Shown: positions 8,726 to 18,248 of the stretch, piece after piece
How the letters are laid out: each line of letters begins with the position of its first letter
Numbering within the stretch: position 1 is the stretch's first letter
Origin: Nitrosomonas sp.
Lineage (GTDB): Bacteria; Pseudomonadota; Gammaproteobacteria; Burkholderiales; Nitrosomonadaceae
Reading direction: 5' to 3'
DNA: 51,380 nucleotides
Assembly (NCBI RefSeq): GCF_024282095.1
Contig: NZ_JAMWZS010000018.1
Location: forward strand, 1 to 51,380
Position numbers and translations under genes: made by a program
Notes under the pieces: model-generated
The model's database searches: none
Told to the model about the DNA's origin: nothing
What the model saw: the letters and a program-made list of their open reading frames with translations, nothing else

Positions 8726-9895
8726 TTACTCCAGTTCAGCAAGCTTACGCTCGCTATCTAAATGAAAAGCACCTTCCATCACAATCTGCTGATCAATCTT
8801 GAGTCCACTCAGCACGGGGCGGAAACCAGCTACTTCAGGACCCAATTCAACAGGCACTCGCTGGAAACGATCATGGCTGACTACTACGAAGAGATAATCC
8901 TTGTTTAATTCGCGTACCACGGCACCTTCCGGAACGACCATTACTTTATGCTGCGGGTCGGTAATATGCATATTAGCCAGCATGTCAGGTTTAAGCTTGC
9001 GATCCGGATTCTCCACCATGACCCGGGTCATCACGGTACGAGTTAAGCGATTGACTGTGTCTGAGACAAATATGATCACGCCATCAAGACTAACATCCCC
9101 CATCGCAGGTATATTAATTTCCACGTGCTGCCCAAGTCGGACATCGCGGGCAATTTGCTCGGGTACATCCCCTACCACCCAGACATGAGAAAGATCCACG
9201 ACTTGAAAGAGTGGATCAGCAGGTTGTACAACCTGCCCCACGATCACGTTACGTGCAATAATGTAGCCTTCTCGGGTTGTCTTAATATCAAGCCACGGTA
9301 GAATTTTCCCTTTTCGGGCCAGTTCCTTCAATTCGGTGTCATTCATGCCAAGCAACCTGAGTTGATCTGCCGCTGCCCCCAGTTCAGCCTGGGCAATTTC
9401 CAACTCGGACTGCCGCCGCTCCACCTCTGCCAGCGGTATCACATCAGCAGCCAGCAAATGGCGTGCACGATCAGCTGATTTCTGGGTTACTACGACGCGT
9501 GATGAAGCACGCAAATAGGCCAGTTGAGCTTGCGTTAAATCCGGACTGGTAATGCGTGCCAATGGGGCGCCTTCTTTAACGTAATCACCCAGTATCACAA
9601 ACATATTGATGATACGCCCTGTTACGTAAGAACCAATTTGCGCGGTTCTCTCTTCATCCACTTGAACCCGGCTGGGTACTTGTATTTTGTCAGCAAGGTC
9701 AACCAGAGACGGCTGTCCAATTTTCAACCGATCCGCTAGCTCTGGTCGAACTGTAATGCTGTTAAAGTCTCTTTCGTTTTCCGACGCTTGTGACGCAGCT
9801 TCTTTTTGAGGGGTATCAGTTGGCTCGCTCTTATCACATCCGCCCAGCAATAATGCAAGAAAAACGAAGCTTATGAAGGGTAATTTAATATTCAT
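8726..9895 (-). CDS. RND efflux periplasmic adaptor (CusB/CzcB family), lipoprotein
   Basis: This 389-aa membrane-fusion protein bridges the inner-membrane pump and the outer-membrane channel. The N-terminal signal ends in a lipobox (LLGGC, Cys20), so it is probably lipid-anchored. A barrel-sandwich half (QIGSYVTGRI...LGDYVKEGAPLARI) is followed by an alpha-hairpin region near 125-200, the second lipoyl half and a beta-barrel. I see no His-rich N-terminal metal-binding extension. The ATG overlaps the TGA of the upstream channel gene (ATGA), with AAGGAG just upstream, which indicates translational coupling. Confidence 0.92.
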   Translation of the reverse strand: MNIKLPFISFVFLALLLGGCDKSEPTDTPQKEAASQASENERDFNSITVRPELADRLKIGQPSLVDLADKIQVPSRVQVDEERTAQIGSYVTGRIINMFVILGDYVKEGAPLARITSPDLTQAQLAYLRASSRVVVTQKSADRARHLLAADVIPLAEVERRQSELEIAQAELGAAADQLRLLGMNDTELKELARKGKILPWLDIKTTREGYIIARNVIVGQVVQPADPLFQVVDLSHVWVVGDVPEQIARDVRLGQHVEINIPAMGDVSLDGVIIFVSDTVNRLTRTVMTRVMVENPDRKLKPDMLANMHITDPQHKVMVVPEGAVVRELNKDYLFVVVSHDRFQRVPVELGPEVAGFRPVLSGLKIDQQIVMEGAFHLDSERKLAELE

Positions 9896-11157
9896 TCTGC
9901 AATTAACTCCTTGGGATAATGTGCGCGCAGGCGGTCGATTTCGGCAGCAGCCGATTGCAGGTCAAAACGTGCCAGCAAGGAGTCGCCCACGATTCCTCGG
10001 AGTATACGTTGTGTATCCAGAAATTCGATCAGTCCGCGCTCGCCAAATCGGTGCGCAGCTCTGGCAACTTGTACCGCATTTTCCGCTTCTTTGAGCAATC
10101 CGCCTTCAAACATGTCTACGCGGCGTTGTGCGATCTGTAGTGCTTGCCATGCCGATTCGAACAGTTGACTAATTTCATAGCGACGATATTCGAGCGTATC
10201 GCGGATGCGAGCGGAATCGTAAATAGCGGTATCAATTTCACCACGTCGACGATACCACAGTGGGATTCTGACGCTGACGCCCGCAATATTGGAGGTAAAT
10301 TGCGCATCCTGATAATTGGTGTATAGCACGTTGAGTTGCGGCAATACCGAAGCCTTTTCCTGGCTGATTCGTTGGGTGGCGCGTTCTTGTTCAGCCTGTA
10401 GTCGAACCACGTCTGGATTAACCTGAGGAACTTGATTACGTAGTTCCTCCAGCGGCGGCAAATTAACCTCATCTTTTAATGAGGCTTTGATTTCAAAATC
10501 AACAGGTATTGCTCCGGCTGTGAATTGCATGAGTGCTATACGTGCGCGCTGTACGCCTAATCGGGCTGCTTCCTTGCGATTCGCGGCATTTTGCACTTCA
10601 GTGTCAGCACGAATCAATTCAAAGCGTGCCGCTTCACCTCGCTCAACGTTGATTTTGATACGACGGCGTACATCATCGACCAAATCATAGATGTTTTGCT
10701 CCATCGCGAACTGTTCTTGGCGAAGCAACAATTCATAAGAGCGTACTCGTAATTGCGCGGCCAAATCGGCGCGTACCTGATCAAAGCTGGCGCGGCTGGC
10801 ATCTACGACCGCTTCAGATGCACCGATACGGGCGCTACGCATGTAAGGATTCTCAATCGGTTGATTGACTGTTAACGAGCGTTGCATCGAGGTGGGCCCG
10901 GTAATGTGCAGTGGAAAGCGATTGCTATCGGGTCCGGCGGTTACGGTGACTTCAGGGTTAAGAAACGCCGATGCGGCGACCACGCCAGCCTTAGCCATAT
11001 CTACCTGCGAACGGGCAGCCAGTACAAGACCATTGGCTTGTAAACCAAGTCGTTGTACTTCTTCGATGGTGAGTTTAGCTGGTTGTTGAGCGAATGTGGG
11101 CGAGGAAAATACAAAGCTTAAACTAAGCAATAAGTACCAAAATGGAGAGATCTGCAT
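9892..11157 (-). CDS. TolC-family outer-membrane channel of the metal efflux system (CzcC-like)
   Basis: This 421-aa protein has a Sec signal peptide (cleavage near TFAQQ). It contains two repeats of long alpha-helical coiled coil typical of outer-membrane efflux proteins (for example around 40-220 and 235-420). It is the first gene of the three-gene efflux operon and would provide the outer-membrane exit duct. Its stop overlaps the adaptor start. The 297-base divergent gap upstream must hold the promoter; it contains an 11-bp tandem repeat close to the start. No dedicated metal regulator gene is visible beside the operon. Confidence 0.9.
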   Translation of the reverse strand: MQISPFWYLLLSLSFVFSSPTFAQQPAKLTIEEVQRLGLQANGLVLAARSQVDMAKAGVVAASAFLNPEVTVTAGPDSNRFPLHITGPTSMQRSLTVNQPIENPYMRSARIGASEAVVDASRASFDQVRADLAAQLRVRSYELLLRQEQFAMEQNIYDLVDDVRRRIKINVERGEAARFELIRADTEVQNAANRKEAARLGVQRARIALMQFTAGAIPVDFEIKASLKDEVNLPPLEELRNQVPQVNPDVVRLQAEQERATQRISQEKASVLPQLNVLYTNYQDAQFTSNIAGVSVRIPLWYRRRGEIDTAIYDSARIRDTLEYRRYEISQLFESAWQALQIAQRRVDMFEGGLLKEAENAVQVARAAHRFGERGLIEFLDTQRILRGIVGDSLLARFDLQSAAAEIDRLRAHYPKELIAE

Positions 11158-11181
11158 AGCGCCTTTTAAGTTATTACAAAA

Positions 11182-11203
11182 ATATTCTTCACATATTCTT
11201 CAC
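11182..11203. repeat. 11-bp perfect tandem repeat upstream of the efflux operon
   Basis: ATATTCTTCAC occurs twice in direct succession, 25-46 bases before the channel gene start. This could be a doubled regulator half-site or a chance repeat in an AT-rich leader. The rest of the 11158-11454 gap is AT-rich, must carry two divergent promoters, and shows no other structure I can support. Confidence 0.5.
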
Positions 11204-11454
11204 ATAAAAATGAGCTGTCAATAATATACCAATTTTACGATTCAGCAATATTAATAACAGGGATAATCAGGTTTTAATTGTGGCTTTTAATAATTTCAGT
11301 ATTATTCAAGCTAACCATTGATTATCAGTTTAGGAATGTAGTGGAAGCATCCTGAATGATTGCTGAATGATGATATTAATATTGGGAATACCTATGGCCT
11401 TTTATTATTGTTTTGTAGTAATTTCGAAGTTAATCATTAACGATAGCTAACAGG

Positions 11455-12357
11455 ATGAATCAACGGCAGATCATCTTTATTCCGGGGAAAAACCCTAAGC
11501 CTCCGGCTGATCAGCATCAGAAACTATTATGGCGCATCCTTCTGGAAGGTGTGCGCCGCGCTGATCCTGAGATTGTTGGTAACCTGGGTCAACATGCGGA
11601 GAGTTTTAAACTGATCGCATGGAATTATCTTTATTACTGTGAAAATAAGGATATGAGTAGTGAGCTTGCGTGGATTGATGCGTTAATCAATCAACACGGT
11701 CCTACCGAGCAGGATATTCGAGAAGCCGATGCGTGGCATCGCAAATTAGACCGTGTTCTTTATACGATTGTTGATCATTTTCCCTGGTTACTTCGCTTAG
11801 CGCCAAAGCCTATTCAATCGACTGCCGAAGAGACAACACGTTATTTTCAGAACAAAAATAATATTGCTTGCGAGATTCGTGACTTATTGAAACAAGCATT
11901 GCGCCCGATGTTGGCGAACAATGGCAAAGTATTATTGATCGGGCATAGCCTGGGTTCCGTGATTGCCTACGATACGTTGTGGGAGTTGTCACATCTGGAA
12001 CGCTTGCCGGGTAAGATTGATGTGTTTTTAACCATCGGGAGCCCGTTGGGCATGAATTATGTACAGCGCCGATTGATGGGCAATAATCGGACAGGAAAGA
12101 AAAGGTATCCCACCAATATCGGGCGCTGGGTGAATATTTCTTCCGTGGGCGATATCACAGCATTGGATAGAGTTTTTGCAGATGATTTTGCGCCGATGCT
12201 ATCGCTGGGGATTATTGAAACCATCGAAGATCATTGTGATGGCATCTACAATTTTTATCGTAACGAAAAAGGATTGAACTGTCATCGCTCATATGGCTAT
12301 CTGGTTAATCCTGCGGTGGGTAAAGTCATCGCGGATTGGTGGCGGCAATCCCCATGA
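11455..12357 (+). CDS. Alpha/beta hydrolase-like protein, coupled to a diheme cytochrome
   Basis: This 300-aa protein has no signal peptide. The nucleophile elbow GHSLG (Ser165) follows a beta-strand (KVLLI), and a second strand (VFLTIGSPLG) fits the alpha/beta-hydrolase fold of lipases and esterases. A conserved Asp near 240 and a His in the C-terminal ENxxDxHCDG-like stretch could complete the triad. The start ATG follows a weak AACAGG. Its TGA overlaps the ATG of the next gene (ATGA), so the two products are made together. Substrate is unknown; I infer that it acts in the same process as the cytochrome. Confidence 0.7.
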   Translation: MNQRQIIFIPGKNPKPPADQHQKLLWRILLEGVRRADPEIVGNLGQHAESFKLIAWNYLYYCENKDMSSELAWIDALINQHGPTEQDIREADAWHRKLDRVLYTIVDHFPWLLRLAPKPIQSTAEETTRYFQNKNNIACEIRDLLKQALRPMLANNGKVLLIGHSLGSVIAYDTLWELSHLERLPGKIDVFLTIGSPLGMNYVQRRLMGNNRTGKKRYPTNIGRWVNISSVGDITALDRVFADDFAPMLSLGIIETIEDHCDGIYNFYRNEKGLNCHRSYGYLVNPAVGKVIADWWRQSP

Positions 12358-14429
12358 ATTTCTGGGATTCAAATCGCTATCTGCGCTGGGTCAAGAGACT
12401 GACACTGATTTTCTGCGGATTCGCAGTAGTGTGGATAGCGATTGGTGTATTTTCCCGGTTGTATGAATTTCGTGACGATGATCCGGGTCGCGGTGCCGTC
12501 ATCATGGATTCCAATAAGTTTGGTGATCATTTTTCCCAGGTTACCTATTTGCCGCAGGGCTGGTCGCCATCCGATAGTCTGTGGTTCTACAATACGACGC
12601 AAGGCTCTAATTTATTACCGTATAGTCTTTTTCTGGTATTGGAACAAGCGGATTCGCCTGCTTTGTTTCGTCATGATGAAAACATCAATCGCTACGGCTA
12701 CTTGCCGCAACGTCCGACGGTGAGTAATCCGGATGGTTTGCCTGTCGGCATGGTGCGTGATGAGTATCAAGGTAAGGCATTTATGGGGTTTACCTGTGCG
12801 GCTTGCCATACGACTCAAATCAATTACAACAATATCGGAATTCGTATCGACGGTGGTCCGGCGGGTTCGGATATGGAAACATTCATGATTGATTTGGCGC
12901 AGGCGCTCTATGTTACTCTGGAAAATACGGAAAAACGCAGTCGCTTTATTGTTAATGTATTGAAACAAGGCCACTATAAAAATGCGGACGATGTATTAAC
13001 TGACCTGAAGAAATATGCGCAGCGTATCAAAACGTATACCATCATCAACACGCCACGGGACGCCAAACGTCCGCTGACTCATTATGGTTACGCGCGGTTA
13101 GACGCATTTGGACGAATTTATAACCGTGTGCTTGAACATATTATCAGTGCACGGCAAATGCGCGAATTGCTGGCTGAAATATTGTCGCCAACTGAACTGG
13201 CTGAAGTGATGGTGGGCGTGGAATCGGTTCTGAGTAGCGATGATCGTGACCATATTGTCGAACGAATCCAGAAATACCTGACTGACAAGCAGATGCTCAA
13301 ATTGCGCAATAAAATCTATAATCCGGCTGATGCGCCAGTGAGTTATCCATTCCTGTGGGATGTACCCCGGCATGATTATGTGCAGTGGAACGGCAGGGTA
13401 GATAACAGTGGGCTGGGACCTATGGCGCGTAATGCAGGGCAGCTGATTGGCGTATTCGGCACGCTGGATTGGCAGGAAAAAGATGGCTTCACGCTGTCTT
13501 CGGTTCTGGGGGGGCAAGGTTTTAGTCGCAAGCATATCGATTTCCAATCTTCAATTGATATTCGCAATTTGCGTCGGGTGGAGAAGCATTTGCGCAAACT
13601 GACATCGCCATCTTGGCCTGAGCATATTCTGCCCAGGCTCGATAAGACGCGATTGATCAACGGCGCAGAACTATACGAACAATATTGCGCATCATGTCAT
13701 GGACACATCAATCATACCGATCCTGATCGCCGGGTTGTGGTCAAAATGATTGCCGTTTCTTCAGTTGGAACGGATGCTAAAATGGCCGAAAACAGCGCCA
13801 CATTTATGGGTTACAGCGGTATTTTGCGCAATCAATATGTCAATGTCGGTGTGGGAAATATCTTATTAGATCATCAGGCCCCGGCGGTTGCTCTTTTGAC
13901 ATCCGCTACACGTAATGTGGTTTTGACACCCGATCGGGACAAGTGGTTGGTGCGACGGTGGGTCGAACGATCGCTTGATTTTGCGCATACATGTTTTGAT
14001 AACGAAGTGCAGCCTTCCGTTAAAAATGGCAACTACACGCCTGATACGACGGCTATGCCATTTGCTTCGGCCATGGCTTATAAAGCCCGTCCGCTCAATG
14101 GCATCTGGGCAACTGCGCCGTATTTGCATAATGGCTCGGTGCCTACATTATATGATTTGCTGCTGCCAAAAAGACAAGCGAGTGATCCGCTGGAAGGTGA
14201 ATATCGGCCGGATGAATTTATGGTGGGTTCACGTGAATTTGATCCGCAAAAGGTTGGTTTTAAATCGAGTGGTTATGATGGTTTCTTGTTTCGTACCAGT
14301 ATTTGGGGTAATGACAATGGTGGCCATGAATATGCTGCCGGCCGCACGCCGCAACCGGATGGCACATTGTTTCCGGCACTCACCAAGGCACAACGCTTAG
14401 ACTTGCTGGAGTATCTTAAATCCTTGTGA
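12354..14429 (+). CDS. RoxA-like diheme cytochrome c (MauG/diheme peroxidase superfamily)
   Basis: This 691-aa protein has one N-terminal hydrophobic segment (about 15-33), so it is membrane-tethered or exported to the periplasm. Two c-type heme sites are visible: CAACH at 148-152 and CASCH at 445-449. The C-terminal region holds the signature RPLNGIWATAPYLHNGSVPT, shared with RoxA/RoxB rubber oxygenases and with bacterial diheme peroxidase relatives; length also fits RoxA (about 680 aa). Rubber cleavage itself is not implied; many homologues have unknown substrates. The start at 12354 overlaps the stop of the hydrolase gene. A paralogue with the same C-terminal motif lies at 39646-41445. Confidence 0.82.
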   Translation: MNFWDSNRYLRWVKRLTLIFCGFAVVWIAIGVFSRLYEFRDDDPGRGAVIMDSNKFGDHFSQVTYLPQGWSPSDSLWFYNTTQGSNLLPYSLFLVLEQADSPALFRHDENINRYGYLPQRPTVSNPDGLPVGMVRDEYQGKAFMGFTCAACHTTQINYNNIGIRIDGGPAGSDMETFMIDLAQALYVTLENTEKRSRFIVNVLKQGHYKNADDVLTDLKKYAQRIKTYTIINTPRDAKRPLTHYGYARLDAFGRIYNRVLEHIISARQMRELLAEILSPTELAEVMVGVESVLSSDDRDHIVERIQKYLTDKQMLKLRNKIYNPADAPVSYPFLWDVPRHDYVQWNGRVDNSGLGPMARNAGQLIGVFGTLDWQEKDGFTLSSVLGGQGFSRKHIDFQSSIDIRNLRRVEKHLRKLTSPSWPEHILPRLDKTRLINGAELYEQYCASCHGHINHTDPDRRVVVKMIAVSSVGTDAKMAENSATFMGYSGILRNQYVNVGVGNILLDHQAPAVALLTSATRNVVLTPDRDKWLVRRWVERSLDFAHTCFDNEVQPSVKNGNYTPDTTAMPFASAMAYKARPLNGIWATAPYLHNGSVPTLYDLLLPKRQASDPLEGEYRPDEFMVGSREFDPQKVGFKSSGYDGFLFRTSIWGNDNGGHEYAAGRTPQPDGTLFPALTKAQRLDLLEYLKSL

Positions 14430-14550
14430 AAGTGTAAGGTAAATGTTTTTTGATGAGATTCATTGAAAAGTATCCGGAAAGATAAGTATGATGCTTTTAC
14501 CATTGCAAGTGATTTTCCTATCGCAGTGTTTATCGCTATCAGGAGTCAAA

Positions 14551-15642
14551 GTGGCTTTACAAATATCACGCGCTTTCAGATTTGCCGTTATGGTGGGATC
14601 AGTGATGTGGCTCAGTGCCTGCGCCAATCTGCCTTATTATGCACAAGCGGTGGGTGGGCACTTTGAAGTGGTGCATCGTGCGCAACCGATTAGCAGGATT
14701 GTTGCCAATCCTGATGCCGATCCAAAATTAAAGCATTTCCTGAGCAAGGTTGTGCAAATGCGCGAATTTGCCAGTCGTGAGCTTAAACTGCCGGATAATC
14801 TGAGTTACACAAGTTACGCGGACTTGGAGCGCCCTTATGTGGTATGGAATGTTTTTGCTTCGCCAGAACTCTCTCTCAAACTCAAGAAATGGTGTTTTGT
14901 GCAAGTTGGTTGCGTCAATTACCGAGGTTTCTTTTCTCAGGCTGATGCAGAGCGTCACGCAGAAGAACTCAGGCAGGAGGGCTATGATGTGTATGTCGGT
15001 GGCATCCGCGCCTATTCTACGTTGGGTTGGTTCAGCGATCCGGTATTGAATACCTTTATCGGCTACTCGGAGATGAACCTTGCGCGTCTGATATTTCATG
15101 AGCTGGCGCATCAGGTGGTGTATGTGCCTGGGGATAGTGTTTTCAATGAATCGTTTGCTACTGCTGTTGAACAGGAAGGTGTGCGACGCTGGTTTGAGAG
15201 TAATGGTGGTGCTTTGGAACAAGCTGCATTGATTGCGCGGCAGGAAAGAGAAGCTGTTTTTGTCGAACTGGTATTCAGTCATCGCAAGCGTTTGCAAGCA
15301 TTGTTTCAGTCGGATATCAGTGACGCAGAGAAACGTATCCGGAAAGCACGTATTTTTGAGGAATTGCGTGAGGAATTTTCGCATCTGAAAACCGAAAGAG
15401 CCGAATTCAGCAGTTATGATCGATGGTTTGCGCAACCTTTAAACAATGCATTGCTGGCGACCGTTTCGATCTACACACAGCTGGTGCCTGCATTTCAGGC
15501 AATACTCCAGAAACATGACAGAGATATGGGGCGCTTCTTCGATACCGTTGCAAGAATAAGTAAGCTGCCGAAACATGAACGTAACTTAATGTTACAGAAA
15601 GCAGTGGAAGGTGATCAGCAATGGATGATGGTCGAGCGTTAA
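14551..15642 (+). CDS. Lipoprotein aminopeptidase (PF10023-type)
   Basis: GTG 14551 is preferred because AGGAG lies 5 bases upstream; an ATG at 14488 is possible but has a poor site. From GTG the 363-aa protein has a lipoprotein signal (WLSAC, Cys24). The zinc-peptidase motif HELAHQ lies at 183-188, with a downstream NESFATAVEQEG stretch that would supply the third ligand. It matches the predicted aminopeptidase family PF10023. It would act at the periplasmic face of a membrane. It follows the RoxA-like gene by 121 bases on the same strand and may share its transcript. Confidence 0.8.
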   Translation: MALQISRAFRFAVMVGSVMWLSACANLPYYAQAVGGHFEVVHRAQPISRIVANPDADPKLKHFLSKVVQMREFASRELKLPDNLSYTSYADLERPYVVWNVFASPELSLKLKKWCFVQVGCVNYRGFFSQADAERHAEELRQEGYDVYVGGIRAYSTLGWFSDPVLNTFIGYSEMNLARLIFHELAHQVVYVPGDSVFNESFATAVEQEGVRRWFESNGGALEQAALIARQEREAVFVELVFSHRKRLQALFQSDISDAEKRIRKARIFEELREEFSHLKTERAEFSSYDRWFAQPLNNALLATVSIYTQLVPAFQAILQKHDRDMGRFFDTVARISKLPKHERNLMLQKAVEGDQQWMMVER

Positions 15643-15796
15643 CTTCTTTGCTTTGTCAGGAGCCGATGCGCTGATTTCTGAGCGGCAATTTTGTTATCAG
15701 TTATTTTTTACAGGCTAACAATAGTTGATATTCCCGGTTTAATCTAATCTGTTAGCTATTCTATAAGGCTTAGCGTTGCTATATCAGGAGGTAATC

Positions 15797-17389
15797 ATGA
15801 CACACATTGATGATAAAAGACGGCAATTCCTGCAATATGCGGCAATGAGCACACTAGCTGCCACATTACCCGGCTTCGCACTGGCTGAAAGCCGAACGAT
15901 TAACAAGACACCCGATGCGTCGTTCAAAGCTGATGTGGAGATTGCGCTGACTGCTCAAGTTGCTGATATTCCCATTCGATCGGGCGCACCCACGCAAGTT
16001 TTTAAATATTATGGGAAGCTCTTGAAAGGGCCGCGAACTTCGCTGCAAGAATTGCCTGGCTATCTAGGCCCGATTCTTAATTTTCAGCAAGGTCAGAAAG
16101 TTCGCATCTATTTTTATAATGAGTTGCCGGAGCCATGCGTCACGCATTGGCACGGCATGCATGTGCCGCAGGCTATGGATGGGCATCCCATGTATGCAAT
16201 CTATCGGGGTGAACAATATGTATATGAATTTGAGGTGAAGAATCCCGCGGGTACCAATTGGTACCATGCGCATACGCATGAATTAACCGCTCCACAAGTT
16301 TATCAAGGCCTGGCAGGACTTATCACCATTACGGATGAAGCGGAACAGAAACTGGATTTGCCTCACGGTGAATATGACATTCCGCTTGTCATTCAGGATC
16401 GCAGCTTCACCCATGGTAATCAATTACGCTACATGCTTAACATGCACCAGCGGATGACAGGTTTTCTGGGCGACACCATTCTGGTCAATGGCCAGGAAAA
16501 TAGCATGATTCCAGTCAAGACCAGGGCATACCGTGTGCGCATACTGAATGGGTCGAATTCCAGAATTTATAAGTTGGGCTGGGATGATGGCACTCCGGTT
16601 ACTGCTATCGCCACCGATGGCGGATTGTTACAGAAACCTGAAACGTTACCTTATGTCATGCTTGCACCGGCTGAGCGTGTTGAAGTATGGATTGATTTTA
16701 GTGGTCGTAAAGTAGGTTCTGATCTTACGCTACAGAGTTTGGCGTACCAAGGACCATCTCCTATGGGTGGCGGGATGCGGCAGGGAATGGGGATGATGGG
16801 AAGTGCATTCGGGCAGGATGGGGTGATTTCAATTGCCAGGTTTCATATTGCCGAATCAATGAGTGATTCACCAAAGTTGCCCACCGAGCTTGTTCCCATG
16901 CGCCGTTTGACTGCCCAAGGTGGTTCCGATCCTGGTAAAACGGTTCCTATCGCAATAGGCATGCGGCACATGAACTTTCAATTAAACGGGAGAACCTTTG
17001 ATATGCAGGATTATCTCGAGCTTGAAAAGATTCCGGTGAATAGCGTTCAGAGGATCAGGATATTCCACGATAGCCGGGGAATGGGCGGCGGAATGCGCGG
17101 TGGGCGAGGCGGCATGGGGATGATGATGTCACAGCCGCATCCCATTCATCTGCACGGCCAGCAGTTTCAGATTCTGTCGCGAACGCTGAGCGGTCCCAGC
17201 AGCAGTAGTTATGATAGCGTTAAAGATGGATTGATTAACAGCGGCTGGAAAGATACTGTTTTGGTTATGCCGGGAGAGGAAGTCGAGATTCTTAAACCAT
17301 TTGAAGACTATACCGGCCTATTCTTGTATCACTGTCATAACCTGGAACATGAGGATATGGGCATGATGCGTAATTTCTTTGTGAGTTGA
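15797..17389 (+). CDS. Multicopper oxidase (CueO/CopA-like), Tat-exported
   Basis: ATG 15797 is set by AGGAGGT at 15786-15792. The 530-aa protein begins with a KRRQFLQ twin-arginine-like motif and a hydrophobic stretch, so folded export by Tat is likely. Four copper-binding blocks are present: HWHGMH (117-122), WYHAHTH (155-161), HPIHLHG, and HCHNLEHEDMGMM near the C-terminus with Met as axial ligand. Two Gly/Met-rich insertions (around 327-340 and 430-450) resemble the Met-rich segments of Cu(I) oxidases. A role in copper or other metal oxidation and detoxification is inferred. The metal efflux operon lies about 4.6 kb away. Confidence 0.9.
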   Translation: MTHIDDKRRQFLQYAAMSTLAATLPGFALAESRTINKTPDASFKADVEIALTAQVADIPIRSGAPTQVFKYYGKLLKGPRTSLQELPGYLGPILNFQQGQKVRIYFYNELPEPCVTHWHGMHVPQAMDGHPMYAIYRGEQYVYEFEVKNPAGTNWYHAHTHELTAPQVYQGLAGLITITDEAEQKLDLPHGEYDIPLVIQDRSFTHGNQLRYMLNMHQRMTGFLGDTILVNGQENSMIPVKTRAYRVRILNGSNSRIYKLGWDDGTPVTAIATDGGLLQKPETLPYVMLAPAERVEVWIDFSGRKVGSDLTLQSLAYQGPSPMGGGMRQGMGMMGSAFGQDGVISIARFHIAESMSDSPKLPTELVPMRRLTAQGGSDPGKTVPIAIGMRHMNFQLNGRTFDMQDYLELEKIPVNSVQRIRIFHDSRGMGGGMRGGRGGMGMMMSQPHPIHLHGQQFQILSRTLSGPSSSSYDSVKDGLINSGWKDTVLVMPGEEVEILKPFEDYTGLFLYHCHNLEHEDMGMMRNFFVS

Positions 17390-17469
17390 TTGCAATATCC
17401 GGGGTTTAAGCGATCTTGAGTATTCAATTGCCAATCACGTTGAATTAATGGTCAAAAAACTGAAATCAA

Positions 17470-17817
17470 GTGGTAAACGAACCGGAATCCCATAACTATC
17501 CGGCAGCTTTGTCGTATTTGTCGCTGATTTATGATGAACAGGCGGCTTCACGTTATGTCAATGGTTTGAAGCAAGCCGTCATTTCAGAATTTAAGGCCAA
17601 AGATATTTTTAGAGCATCCAACTTATCATTGCTCGGGATCAGTAATACGCATGTCAGGAGGAATCAGCAGAAGATACAATCGGGAGATCAGTTGTCACCG
17701 CTTTTGCTGGTCAGAGATTCGGTCAATGGTAAAGTGATTGTTGCAGATGGATACCATCGATTATGTGCGATTTATGCGTATGACGAAGATGCCGTCATTT
17801 CCTGCAAAATTGTATAG
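17470..17817 (+). CDS. ParB-like nuclease-fold protein (small, unknown role)
   Basis: This 115-aa cytosolic protein ends in LLLVRD...VIVADGYHRLCAIYAYDE, which resembles the ParB/Srx-type fold (a D-G-x-H/N-R loop). Similar stand-alone proteins of about 120 aa occur in proteobacteria with no known function. The start is uncertain: GTG 17470 has no ribosome binding site. An ATG at 17448 lies in another frame and closes after 15 codons (MVKKLKSSGK...), so a one-base frameshift near 17450-17490 is possible. The next gene begins 21 bases downstream. Confidence 0.55.
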   Translation: MVNEPESHNYPAALSYLSLIYDEQAASRYVNGLKQAVISEFKAKDIFRASNLSLLGISNTHVRRNQQKIQSGDQLSPLLLVRDSVNGKVIVADGYHRLCAIYAYDEDAVISCKIV

Positions 17818-17838
17818 CAATATTAAAAGGTATGAGAT

Positions 17839-18174
17839 TTGATTGCGGACATCGACAAGGCTGATTCAACAGTCGTCATGGATGAAATTCAGCTGATTCT
17901 GGCTGAAAAGCGCACTTCGCTTTCCGTGATGCGGACAGGTATCGCAATTTTGGCACTTCCCCTATCGGTGATGAGCGTACTGGTGGCTACCTCAAGACTT
18001 TATGATGCACTGAACGTTTTACATTTTTTGATTCCATTGGGAATATTGAATTTTGCTTTGGTTGTGTTAAGTGTCTATTTGATTGTTCGCTCGATTATGC
18101 GCATCCATTTTTATGACAAGCTGCTTTATCAAATAAAACTAAAGAAAAGTGAGCTCGCTGAATTGATTGAATAA
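17839..18174 (+). CDS. Small two-helix membrane protein (DUF202-like)
   Basis: This 111-aa protein has two hydrophobic segments (about 34-56 and 63-86). The preceding EKRTSLSVMRTGIAIL stretch resembles the E-R-T-x-L-x-x-x-R-T motif of DUF202/YidH-type membrane proteins. TTG 17839 is chosen because AAAAGG lies 8 bases upstream; the first in-frame ATG is at 17878. It probably forms a two-gene unit with the ParB-like gene. Function is unknown. Confidence 0.55.
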   Translation: MIADIDKADSTVVMDEIQLILAEKRTSLSVMRTGIAILALPLSVMSVLVATSRLYDALNVLHFLIPLGILNFALVVLSVYLIVRSIMRIHFYDKLLYQIKLKKSELAELIE

Positions 18175-18248
18175 AATATGATGTTTCAGTGTGTTAGCTC
18201 AGATCCGATCGCATATTTGACTGTATTCCTTCCAAGTCACTAATTTTC

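Noticed and set aside
14728-15435. 235-codon minus-strand frame opposite the aminopeptidase gene
   Set aside because: Antisense to the HELAHQ peptidase; no protein-like features.
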